This document shows positions 1 to 5,830 of a stretch of DNA of 11,946 bases, one piece after another (position 1 is the stretch's first letter; each line of letters begins with the position of its first letter). The position numbers and the translations under genes were made by a program. The notes under the pieces are model-generated. The model ran no database searches. It was given only the letters and a program-made list of their open reading frames with translations, and had not been told where the DNA came from. The DNA comes from UBA4655 sp044337015 (GTDB taxonomy: Bacteria; Planctomycetota; Planctomycetia; Pirellulales; UBA1268). The stretch covers positions 1 through 11,946 of the forward strand of contig JBIIOJ010000081.1 of NCBI GenBank assembly GCA_044337015.1, in the 5' to 3' direction.

Positions 1-1
1 G

Positions 2-22
2 CCGCAGAGTGGCACTCTGCGG
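2..22. repeat. Short perfect palindrome (hairpin) at the left edge
   Basis: Two 10-nt arms, CCGCAGAGTG at 2-11 and CACTCTGCGG at 13-22, are exact reverse complements around one central base. The element lies downstream of the stop of the leftward dehydratase gene, so it would be transcribed in that operon's 3' region. It has no adjacent T-run on either strand, so a classical intrinsic terminator is not supported. Its core is related to the palindrome at 39-63, which suggests a REP-like extragenic repeat family. The function is unknown. Confidence 0.75.
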
Positions 23-38
23 GGTGCGTGGTGGCACG

Positions 39-63
39 AGGTGCAGACTGACAGTCTGCACCT
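39..63. repeat. Second palindrome, related to the one at 2-22
   Basis: Arms AGGTGCAGACTG (39-50) and CAGTCTGCACCT (52-63) are perfect 12-nt reverse complements around a single A. The 17-nt core GCAGACTGACAGTCTGC differs from that of the first palindrome, GCAGAGTGGCACTCTGC, at three positions. Two of these are a matched pair (G-C replaced by C-G) that preserves the stem. A 5-bp stem, CAAGC-AAA-GCTTG, follows at 65-77. Together they may form the 3' end of the leftward transcript or be repetitive extragenic palindromes. No U-tract is visible. Confidence 0.75.
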
Positions 64-112
64 ACAAGCAAAGCTTGCGAGGTTTGAACGCCCGCCACGT
101 CAGCGGCACACT

Positions 113-2074
113 TCAGCGGCAGAGCCGGGCGGCGATTTTTTTCTCGTCGTGCACACAGCCGGCCCAGACGCCGCCGCTGGCCTCTTGGAGCATCGCCCAG
201 AGCCGCGTGTCGGCAGGCAGCCGCGGGTCGGCCGCGAGGTCGGGCCTCGAGGAGCGGCGGGCGAGTTCCGCCGCGGCCTCGGCTGGCGTGAAGGTCGTGT
301 TGCCGTGGGCCGCGAGGTCGACCGAGCCGGTTGCGGTTCGCGTGTCGATCTCGATTGCGATCACGTCTCCCTCCACGAGCTTGCCGAGCGGACCGCCCGC
401 GAGCGCCTCGGGGCTCACGTGGCCGATGCACGCGCCCGTCGAGACGCCGGAGAACCGGGCGTCGGTGATCACGGCCACGCTCCTGGCGATCGGCAACTGC
501 TTGAGGGCGCCGGTCACCTGGTACGTCTCCTCCATGCCGGTGCCCATCGGGCCGATCCCGGCGAGCACGAGCACGTCGCCCTCCCGGATTTCTCCCCGCT
601 TGATCGCGGCCATGGCCGCGTGCTCGCTTGTGAACACGCGGGCCGGCCCGGTGTGGCGGTAGACGCCATCGGGGCCGAAGGCCCGTCGATCGATTGCTGT
701 CGCCTTCACGATCGCGCCATTGGGCGCGAGCGACCCCCGCAGGAAAGCCATCGTTCCAGCGAGGCCGCGGGATGCGGCGGCGGCCGGTGGCAGGATCACG
801 TCGTCGGGATCGACGCCGTCGGCGGCGCGGAGGATGTCGCGGAACCGTGTCCGCCGCTCGCTCGCCTCCCACCAGGCGAGCTGTTCGGAGAGCGGGCCGC
901 CGGAAACCGTCCGTACGGTCGTGTCGAGCAGGCCGAGCCGGTCGAGATGAAGCATCACCTCCGGCACGCCCCCCGCGAGAAACACGCGGACAGTCGGATG
1001 GTGCACGGGCCCATTGGGCAGCACGCTCACGAGCCGCGGCGTGCGGCGGTTGATCGCGATCCAGTCGTCCACCGAGGGCTGCGGAAGGCCCGCGGCATGC
1101 GCGATCGCGGGCAGATGCATGAGCAGGTTCGTCGAGCCGCCAAAGGCCGCGTGCACGGTCATCGCGTTGGCGATGCTCGCGGGCGTGAGGATGTCGCGGG
1201 TGGTCGCGCCGGCGGCGGCGAGCGAAACGACCGCCCGCGCCGACCGCACCGCGAGATCCCGCCAGACGGGCTGCCCGCTCGGGGCGAGAGCGGCATGGGG
1301 GAGCGTGAGGCCGACCGCCTCGGCCACCACCTGCGCCGTCGCTGCCGTGCCGAGAAACTGGCAGCCGCCGCCGGGCGAGGCGCAGGCGCGGCAGCCGAGA
1401 TCGGCCGCCTCCTCGAGCGTGATGAGGCCATGCGAGTAGCGGGCGCCGATCGTCTGGATCGTGCCGGCGTCTTCGCCCTGCTTCGGCGGGAGCGTGACGC
1501 CCCCCGGCACGACGATCCCGGGCAGGTCGCCGAGGCCCGCCACGGCCATCAGCATCGCGGGGAGCCCCTTGTCGCAGGTGGCGATGCCCACGACGCCCGC
1601 CCGCAGGGGGAGCGACCGGGCGAGCCGGCGGAGCACGACCGCCGCGTCGTTGCGATACGGCAGGCTGTCGAACATGCCGGCCGTGCCCTGCGTGCGGCCG
1701 TCGCATGGGTCGGAGCAGAAGCCGGCGAAGGGGATCGTGCCGAGCCGCCGCAGTTCCTCGGCAGCCGCCTGCACGAGCAGGCCGATCTCCCAGTGGCCGG
1801 TGTGGTAGCCGAGCGCGATGGGAGAGCCGTCGGGAGCCCGCACGCCCCCCTGCGTCGAGAGGATGAGCACCTGCCGGTCGGCGGCCGCGGCGGCGGACCA
1901 TCCCATGCCGACGTTCTGCGAGAGGCCGAAGAGATCGCCGCTGGGGCTCTCCCGCAGGAGTTCATCGGTGAGCGGCAGGCTGCCTGCGGGCCCGTCGGCC
2001 GCGGTGCGGATCTCGTAGACCGCTGCGTCGTCTGGGGCGAACGGGTTGAAACCGCGGAGAGGGTCAGCCGTCAT
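113..2074 (-). CDS. yjhG: YjhG/YagF-type D-xylonate (aldonate) dehydratase, IlvD/Edd family
   Basis: 653 aa, the full length expected for the YjhG/YagF branch of the IlvD/Edd Fe-S dehydratases, which convert D-xylonate to 2-keto-3-deoxy-D-xylonate in the cytoplasm. The sequence resembles E. coli YagF/YjhG throughout. It has the N-terminal ESPSGDLFGLSQNVGMGW block (42-59), GYHTGHWEIG (89-98), DPCDGRTQG (122-130), TCDKG (166-170), CASPGGGCQFLG (231-242) and HAAFGGSTN (308-316). It also has the C-terminal block ITDARFSGVSTGACIGHVS. C167 and C238 lie where IlvD-type enzymes hold cluster ligands, and C124 is another conserved-looking cysteine. The ATG start at 2074 lies inside the end of the upstream MFS gene (11-nt overlap). 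No strong Shine-Dalgarno precedes it, so translational coupling is likely. Family assignment is firm. The true aldonate (D-xylonate, L-arabinonate or another) is inferred from homology and from the FAH gene nearby. Confidence 0.93.
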   Translation of the reverse strand: MTADPLRGFNPFAPDDAAVYEIRTAADGPAGSLPLTDELLRESPSGDLFGLSQNVGMGWSAAAAADRQVLILSTQGGVRAPDGSPIALGYHTGHWEIGLLVQAAAEELRRLGTIPFAGFCSDPCDGRTQGTAGMFDSLPYRNDAAVVLRRLARSLPLRAGVVGIATCDKGLPAMLMAVAGLGDLPGIVVPGGVTLPPKQGEDAGTIQTIGARYSHGLITLEEAADLGCRACASPGGGCQFLGTAATAQVVAEAVGLTLPHAALAPSGQPVWRDLAVRSARAVVSLAAAGATTRDILTPASIANAMTVHAAFGGSTNLLMHLPAIAHAAGLPQPSVDDWIAINRRTPRLVSVLPNGPVHHPTVRVFLAGGVPEVMLHLDRLGLLDTTVRTVSGGPLSEQLAWWEASERRTRFRDILRAADGVDPDDVILPPAAAASRGLAGTMAFLRGSLAPNGAIVKATAIDRRAFGPDGVYRHTGPARVFTSEHAAMAAIKRGEIREGDVLVLAGIGPMGTGMEETYQVTGALKQLPIARSVAVITDARFSGVSTGACIGHVSPEALAGGPLGKLVEGDVIAIEIDTRTATGSVDLAAHGNTTFTPAEAAAELARRSSRPDLAADPRLPADTRLWAMLQEASGGVWAGCVHDEKKIAARLCR

Positions 2075-3329
2075 GATGCTGCTCGGAGTCCAGGGGTGTG
2101 GTGGGATCGATGAAGAGCCAGCAGGCGGCGCCCGCGAGGCAGACGACCGCCGTCACGTGGAACGTGAGCGGCCAGTTGCCGGTGCGGCCCACGATGAGGC
2201 CGAGCACGATCGGCGAGACGAAGCCGCCGAGTTGCCCCATCATGTTCATCATGCCGCCGAGCGTGCCGGTGGCCCTTCCGCCGATGTCCATGCAGGTGGT
2301 CCAGGAGCCGGGCATCGTGAGATCAATGGCGAAGCTGACGAGCGCGATGAGCACTACCGCGCCGTAGGGATTCGTCGCGAGCGTGGAGGCCACGAGAAGG
2401 CCCGCGGCCGCCGTCATCGCACCGGCCCCGATCCACCGCCGCGCGCGGCCGATCCCGATCCTTCGGGCCAGGGGGGGCGTGAGCCAGCCCGCCACGAGCG
2501 AGCCGAAGCCGCCGAGAAAGAGCGGCAGGCCGGCAAGCGCGGCGCTCGCCTTGAGGTCGAACTCCCAGACCTCGAGCAGGTAGGTCGGAAACCAGGTCAC
2601 GAAGAAGTACCAGGCGTAGCTCATCGCGGCATACTGGCCGCAGAGGCACCAGACCGTCCGCGAGGTCGCCATCCGCCGCCAGGGCACGTGGCGGTGGTCG
2701 CCGCCGGGGGGCGGGGGCGGCGGGAGGAGGGCGGCCTCGGCGGCGTTCACGCCCGGGTGCGTCCGCGGGTCGTCGCGATACCACCAGGCGAAGACGACCG
2801 CCCAGGCGACACCAGCCAGCCCGAAGACGAGGAAAGCCTGCCGCCAGTCCATCGCCGTGAGGCAGAAGTAGACCAACAGCGGCGTGACCGCGCCCCCCCA
2901 ACGGGCGCTCATCCACATGATGCCCTGCGCCCGTGACCGCTCCGCGGCGGGCAGCCAGCGGTTGAAGGCCTTCGTGAGATTCGGGAAGCAGCCCGCCTCG
3001 CCGGCGCCGAAGAGAAACCGCGTGACCATGAGCGAGGTGAGGTTCCAGGCCCACCCGGTGGCGGCGGTGAAGAAGCTCCACCAGAGCACGATCCGCAGGA
3101 GCACCTTCCGCGGGCCGATCCAGTCGCCGAGGTAGCCGCCGGGAATCTCGAAGAGGGCGTAGGCAAGCGTGAAGGCGGAGAAGACCCAGCTCATCTGCTC
3201 CTTCGTGAGCGAGAGGTCCCTCATCACGAGCGGAGCGGCCTGAGAAATGGCCACGCGATCGATATACTGCAGCACCGCGAGCGTGACGGCGAACACCACC
3301 ACGATCCCGCGGGTGCTGGTTGGTCGCAT
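2064..3329 (-). CDS. MFS transporter, anion:cation symporter (ACS) type, probable sugar-acid importer
   Basis: 421 aa inner-membrane carrier with about 12 hydrophobic segments. The first half carries the MFS motif A region GGYLGDWIGPRKVL (64-77) and RFLFGAGEAGCFP (104-116), which is typical of ACS-family carriers of hexuronates, galactonate, glucarate and related acids. An unusual run of six to seven prolines sits in the central cytoplasmic loop (about 203-208). The reading frame stays open upstream to a TTG at 3389 and has another ATG at 3353. I chose ATG 3329 because AGGGAG lies about 11 nt before it, the protein then begins where ACS relatives do, and a good promoter (3361-3389) overlaps the longer N-terminus. 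It is first in a two-gene operon with the dehydratase it overlaps, so the likely cargo is the aldonate that enzyme uses. Substrate and direction are inferred. Confidence 0.88.
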   Translation of the reverse strand: MRPTSTRGIVVVFAVTLAVLQYIDRVAISQAAPLVMRDLSLTKEQMSWVFSAFTLAYALFEIPGGYLGDWIGPRKVLLRIVLWWSFFTAATGWAWNLTSLMVTRFLFGAGEAGCFPNLTKAFNRWLPAAERSRAQGIMWMSARWGGAVTPLLVYFCLTAMDWRQAFLVFGLAGVAWAVVFAWWYRDDPRTHPGVNAAEAALLPPPPPPGGDHRHVPWRRMATSRTVWCLCGQYAAMSYAWYFFVTWFPTYLLEVWEFDLKASAALAGLPLFLGGFGSLVAGWLTPPLARRIGIGRARRWIGAGAMTAAAGLLVASTLATNPYGAVVLIALVSFAIDLTMPGSWTTCMDIGGRATGTLGGMMNMMGQLGGFVSPIVLGLIVGRTGNWPLTFHVTAVVCLAGAACWLFIDPTTPLDSEQHHDG

Positions 3330-3360
3330 GGTTTCGCCCGCTCCCTGCGTCATGGCCGCG

Positions 3361-3389
3361 ACTATGGGGCCTGACGCGGGTGTGGTCAA
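3361..3389 (-). promoter_or_regulatory. Probable sigma-70 promoter for the MFS-dehydratase operon
   Basis: Read on the minus strand, TTGACC (3389-3384) is followed by exactly 17 nt and CATAGT (3366-3361). That is five of six matches to the -35 consensus and four of six to the -10. The predicted transcription start is near 3354, giving a leader of about 25 nt to ATG 3329. The -35 overlaps an imperfect inverted repeat (3370-3390), a possible operator. Transcript mapping is absent, so this is a sequence-based prediction. Confidence 0.5.
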
Positions 3390-3390
3390 G
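3370..3390. promoter_or_regulatory. Imperfect inverted repeat, candidate operator in the divergent control region
   Basis: Half-sites CCTGAC (3370-3375) and GTCAAG (3385-3390) are complementary at five of six positions across a 9-nt spacer. The repeat covers the -35 box and part of the spacer of the leftward promoter and lies just upstream of the rightward Shine-Dalgarno. It is well placed for a repressor controlling both operons. No regulator gene for this cluster is in the window, and such short arms can arise by chance. Confidence 0.25.
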
Positions 3391-3391
3391 C

Positions 3392-3396
3392 AGGAG
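3392..3396 (+). promoter_or_regulatory. Shine-Dalgarno deciding the FAH gene start
   Basis: AGGAG lies 9 nt before ATG 3406. The frame is open further upstream (to about 3247), but that extension would run antisense through the start of the MFS gene. This site therefore fixes the start at 3406. Confidence 0.7.
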
Positions 3397-3405
3397 CAAC
3401 TATCG

Positions 3406-4287
3406 ATGAGTGGATCGAGCCGTGAGCGGGTCTGCCGGTTTCATCGTCGCGGTGACGATCGACCAGTTTGCATCGGGGCGGTGACCGAGGCGGGCGTGGT
3501 CGATCTCGCGACCGCGGGGATCACCTCGCTCGCGGCCGTGCTCGATGCGGCCGACCCGGTCGGCATGGTGCGGGAAGCACGGGCTGCGGCAGCCGCTCCA
3601 CTGCCGCTCGCCGACGTCGTTCTCCTGCCGCCCGTGGAGCGACAGGAGGTATGGGCGGCCGGCGTCACCTACCTCCGGAGCAAGAAAGCGCGGATGGAGG
3701 AATCCGACTTCAGCGCCACCGCCTACGACCGCGTCTACGACGCCCCACGGCCGGAGATCTTCTTCAAGGCGGTGGCCGAAAAGGTGGTCGGCCCCGGCGA
3801 CGGCGTCGGTATCCGGGCCGACGCGCGTTGGAACGTGCCCGAGCCTGAACTCGCGGTCGTGATGAACTCGCGGGGCGACATTGTCGGCTTCACGATCGGC
3901 AACGACATGAGCTCCCGCGACATCGAGGGAGAGAACCTTCTCTACCTGCCGCAGGCGAAGGTCTACGACCGCTCCTGTGGCCTCGGGCCCTGGATCGTGC
4001 TCGGCTGCAGCGAAGCGGAGGCCCGCGGCTGGACGGTCTCGATCAGGATCGACCGCGGGGGCCGCGAGGTGTTTTCCGGGCGGACCGGGATCGACCAGAT
4101 CAAGCGATCGTTTGACGAGCTGGCCGGCTACCTCTGGCGATCTCAGTCGTTTCCGCACGGCGTCGTTCTGCTCACGGGCACGGGAGTCGTTCCTGACGAG
4201 ACGTTCACGCTCGCCGCCGGAGATCACGTCGCGATCACGATCGACGGCATCGGCGCACTCGACAACGGCGTCGTGGTGGTTGCCTAA
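3406..4287 (+). CDS. FAH-family 2-keto-3-deoxy-pentonate dehydratase (KdaD/XylX-like)
   Basis: 293 aa, close to the length of archaeal 2-keto-3-deoxy-D-arabinonate dehydratase and of the same fumarylacetoacetate hydrolase fold. A divergent N-terminal domain (about 1-75) precedes the catalytic domain. That domain has PEIFFKA (116-122), a PEPEL metal site with E146 and E148, and GNDMSSRDIEGEN (165-177) supplying the third acidic ligand D167, followed by LPQAKVYDRSCGLGPW. These match the Mg-binding E-E-D triad of the family. Next to a YjhG/YagF dehydratase, the expected reaction is 2-keto-3-deoxy-D-xylonate (or L-arabinonate) to 2-oxoglutarate semialdehyde, the second dehydration of the Weimberg-type route. 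The start is set by AGGAG at 3392. It is first in an operon with the lactonase-like gene 17 nt downstream and divergent from the transporter operon. Other FAH activities (acylpyruvate hydrolase, 2,4-diketo-3-deoxy-L-fuconate hydrolase) cannot be excluded from sequence. Confidence 0.85.
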   Translation: MSGSSRERVCRFHRRGDDRPVCIGAVTEAGVVDLATAGITSLAAVLDAADPVGMVREARAAAAAPLPLADVVLLPPVERQEVWAAGVTYLRSKKARMEESDFSATAYDRVYDAPRPEIFFKAVAEKVVGPGDGVGIRADARWNVPEPELAVVMNSRGDIVGFTIGNDMSSRDIEGENLLYLPQAKVYDRSCGLGPWIVLGCSEAEARGWTVSIRIDRGGREVFSGRTGIDQIKRSFDELAGYLWRSQSFPHGVVLLTGTGVVPDETFTLAAGDHVAITIDGIGALDNGVVVVA

Positions 4288-4291
4288 TTTC

Positions 4292-4297
4292 AAGGAG
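4292..4297 (+). promoter_or_regulatory. Strong Shine-Dalgarno for the lactonase-like gene
   Basis: AAGGAG lies 7 nt before ATG 4305 in the 17-nt gap after the FAH stop codon. It supports both this start and co-transcription. Confidence 0.7.
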
Positions 4298-4304
4298 TGA
4301 GGTC

Positions 4305-5444
4305 ATGTGTGAGCACCGATGTTCTGCGGCATGGCGTTTCCCGATTGGTTTCCTGATCGGATGGATGCTCGCCGTCGGCTGGCAGGGCGCGGTGCAGGTC
4401 GCAGTCGGGGCCGACGCTGACGGAGGCTTTACGCTCTACGCGCCGAGCGGATCACGGCAGCGGCTGCTCGTGGTGCGGGCCAAGCCGTCACAAGACGGCG
4501 TTGAACTCTCGATGGCACGCACGGTGAACCTCGGCTTCCCGGGAAGCACGATCGCCGTTCACGCGACGCGTCCTGTGCTGTACGTGTCTGGTGGCCATGG
4601 CGAGCATCGCCACAATGCGGCCGTCGTGCCGCTCGACGAGGCGGGCCTGCCGCAGGAGCCGAAGCCGGTCACGCTCGATCGCGGCTATGCCTATCTCTCG
4701 ACCGACCGGGCGGGACGGTTCCTGCTCGGCTGCGATTACGGCTCGGGGACTGTGGACGTCTATCCGCTCGACGCCGCCGGCCTCCCAGGAAAGCGGGTGC
4801 ATGGCCTCGACGAGGGCCGCAAGGAGGCCCACTGCGTCCTTCCTTCGCCCGACAACCGCTCGGTCTACATTCCCTACGTCAAGCAGAACAACGCCCTCTT
4901 CCAATATGCGTTCGATCCCGCGACGGGCGGCCTCACGCCGCTCGAGCCCAAGGACGTCGGTCCGCCGGCCGACTCGGGGCCGCGGCATCTCGTCTACCAC
5001 CCGCGGTTGCCGCTCGTCTACTTCAGCGAGGAGCAGGGGCTCGGCATTTCGATCTACCGACGGGCAGAGGATGGCCGGCTCACGCTCTGGCAGCGATCGC
5101 GGGCCGTGCCTGCCGAGTGGAAGTCACCCGGCCTGTCGTCGTCCGACATCGTGCTCACGCCCGACGGCCGCCATTTGTATGCGGGCATCCGTGGGCCGGA
5201 TGAATCAACGAACGTCATCGCCTGCTACGCGTTGGCCGACGACGGCGGCCTCGCCCCGCGCGGGGTCGTGCCGGCCGACAAGACCCCGTGGGGCATGGCG
5301 GTGTCGCCCGATGGAAAGTCTCTGGCCGTGACGGGATTCGGATCGGCCACGCTCATGCTCTATGCGATCGCCGCCGACGGCAGCCTCACGCGGGCGGCCA
5401 CGCTCCCTTGGGACGAGCGGATCACGGACATCGTCGCGCGGTGA
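4305..5444 (+). CDS. Secreted lactonase-family beta-propeller (YkgB/6-phosphogluconolactonase-like)
   Basis: 379 aa. The N-terminus has basic residues and then a hydrophobic stretch (about 13-35, ending near AVGADADGG), a probable Sec signal peptide. The mature part has the repeated blades of the lactonase family (Pfam type PF10282). Blade signatures include HCVLPSPDNRSVYIPYV (176-192), FDPATGGLTPL (203-213), SGPRHLVYHPRLPLVYFSEE (224-243), SSSDIVLTPDGRHLYAGIRG (278-297) and GMAVSPDGKSLAVTGFG (330-346). Relatives hydrolyse sugar lactones; the cytosolic members are 6-phosphogluconolactonases. Its position 17 nt after a 2-keto-3-deoxy-acid dehydratase suggests that it opens a pentono-lactone to the aldonate in the periplasm, before import by the divergent MFS carrier. 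The family is also common in planctomycetes as secreted proteins of unknown substrate, so the specific activity is inference. Confidence 0.85.
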   Translation: MCEHRCSAAWRFPIGFLIGWMLAVGWQGAVQVAVGADADGGFTLYAPSGSRQRLLVVRAKPSQDGVELSMARTVNLGFPGSTIAVHATRPVLYVSGGHGEHRHNAAVVPLDEAGLPQEPKPVTLDRGYAYLSTDRAGRFLLGCDYGSGTVDVYPLDAAGLPGKRVHGLDEGRKEAHCVLPSPDNRSVYIPYVKQNNALFQYAFDPATGGLTPLEPKDVGPPADSGPRHLVYHPRLPLVYFSEEQGLGISIYRRAEDGRLTLWQRSRAVPAEWKSPGLSSSDIVLTPDGRHLYAGIRGPDESTNVIACYALADDGGLAPRGVVPADKTPWGMAVSPDGKSLAVTGFGSATLMLYAIAADGSLTRAATLPWDERITDIVAR

Positions 5445-5829
5445 AGTCTGGATCGGCCGCGACAGCCGTCGCCAGCCGTGAACTGCCCATTAAAAATGTG
5501 TAAGCGCACCCCTTACCTTCCCACGCGAGCGGATTATGGTCCGGCTTGGTAGCCGATCACCTCGTGGTGGTCGTGAATGCGGGCGGTGCGACACAAGATG
5601 CCGGAGTTGCACTTCGTAGCGCATCGAAGCCTGTACTTCAGCCCCGTTCCGAGTTTATGCAGATCAGGTGACCGGCACTTCAGCATCTTGACCCCCGCGG
5701 AGCTCCTGGAGACCCTGAGGACACGTCCAGGACGACGCCTACGATTCGAATCCCCGGCGATATGGCTGTCCGCCTACGTCAGTTGGCGAAGCACCGTGGC
5801 CTCCGCCCCGATACGTTGACGGAAATTTG
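5445..5829. other. Intergenic region without a convincing gene
   Basis: About 385 nt with a less extreme composition than the flanking genes, including an AT-rich patch near 5488-5502. A GCGAC-AGCC-GTCGC hairpin (5459-5472) follows the lactonase stop but lacks a T-run, so it is at best a weak terminator. An 80-codon frame at 5577-5819 resembles nothing I recognise. The 10-nt palindrome GATTCGAATC (5743-5752) mimics a tRNA T-loop, but its stems do not pair. The right end may encode a ribbon-helix-helix remnant, listed separately. No clear promoter for the kinase was seen. Confidence 0.5.
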
Positions 5830-5830
5830 A
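5738..5830 (+). pseudogene. Possible ribbon-helix-helix (CopG-like) fragment
   Basis: Translation here reads PTIRIPGDMAV followed by RLRQLAKHRGLRPDTLTEI and a stop. The pattern T-I-R-I-P, then an amphipathic helix, then G-x-x-P-D-T-L resembles the start of CopG/Arc-type antitoxins and regulators. No ATG, GTG or TTG precedes the strand in this frame after the stop at 5669-5671. The first ATG (5762) would give only 22 residues and lose the DNA-contacting strand. The TGA stop (5828-5830) overlaps the kinase ATG (5830-5832). It may be a decayed gene, a very short coupled leader peptide, or chance. Confidence is low because the match rests on about 30 residues. Confidence 0.25.

Noticed and set aside
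41..2113. A 690-codon plus-strand frame covering the dehydratase gene
   Set aside because: The opposite strand encodes a full-length YjhG/YagF enzyme with all its motifs. This frame has arginine-rich, low-complexity content typical of a high-GC shadow, and it runs through the palindrome at 39-63.
3247..3405. A 53-codon upstream extension of the FAH gene
   Set aside because: It runs antisense through the start of the MFS gene and its promoter. A good Shine-Dalgarno sits directly before ATG 3406.
5459..5472. Intrinsic terminator after the lactonase gene
   Set aside because: The stem is only 5 bp and no T-run follows, so it is too weak to call.
5741..5757. tRNA-like T-loop (GATTCGAATCCCC)
   Set aside because: The flanking bases cannot form a T-stem, the base before the loop is A where G is invariant, and no acceptor, D or anticodon arms are found at proper distances on either strand.
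5577..5819. An 80-codon frame in the gap before the kinase
   Set aside because: No ribosome-binding site, no recognisable domain, and it overlaps a different frame with a better (still weak) protein-like pattern.
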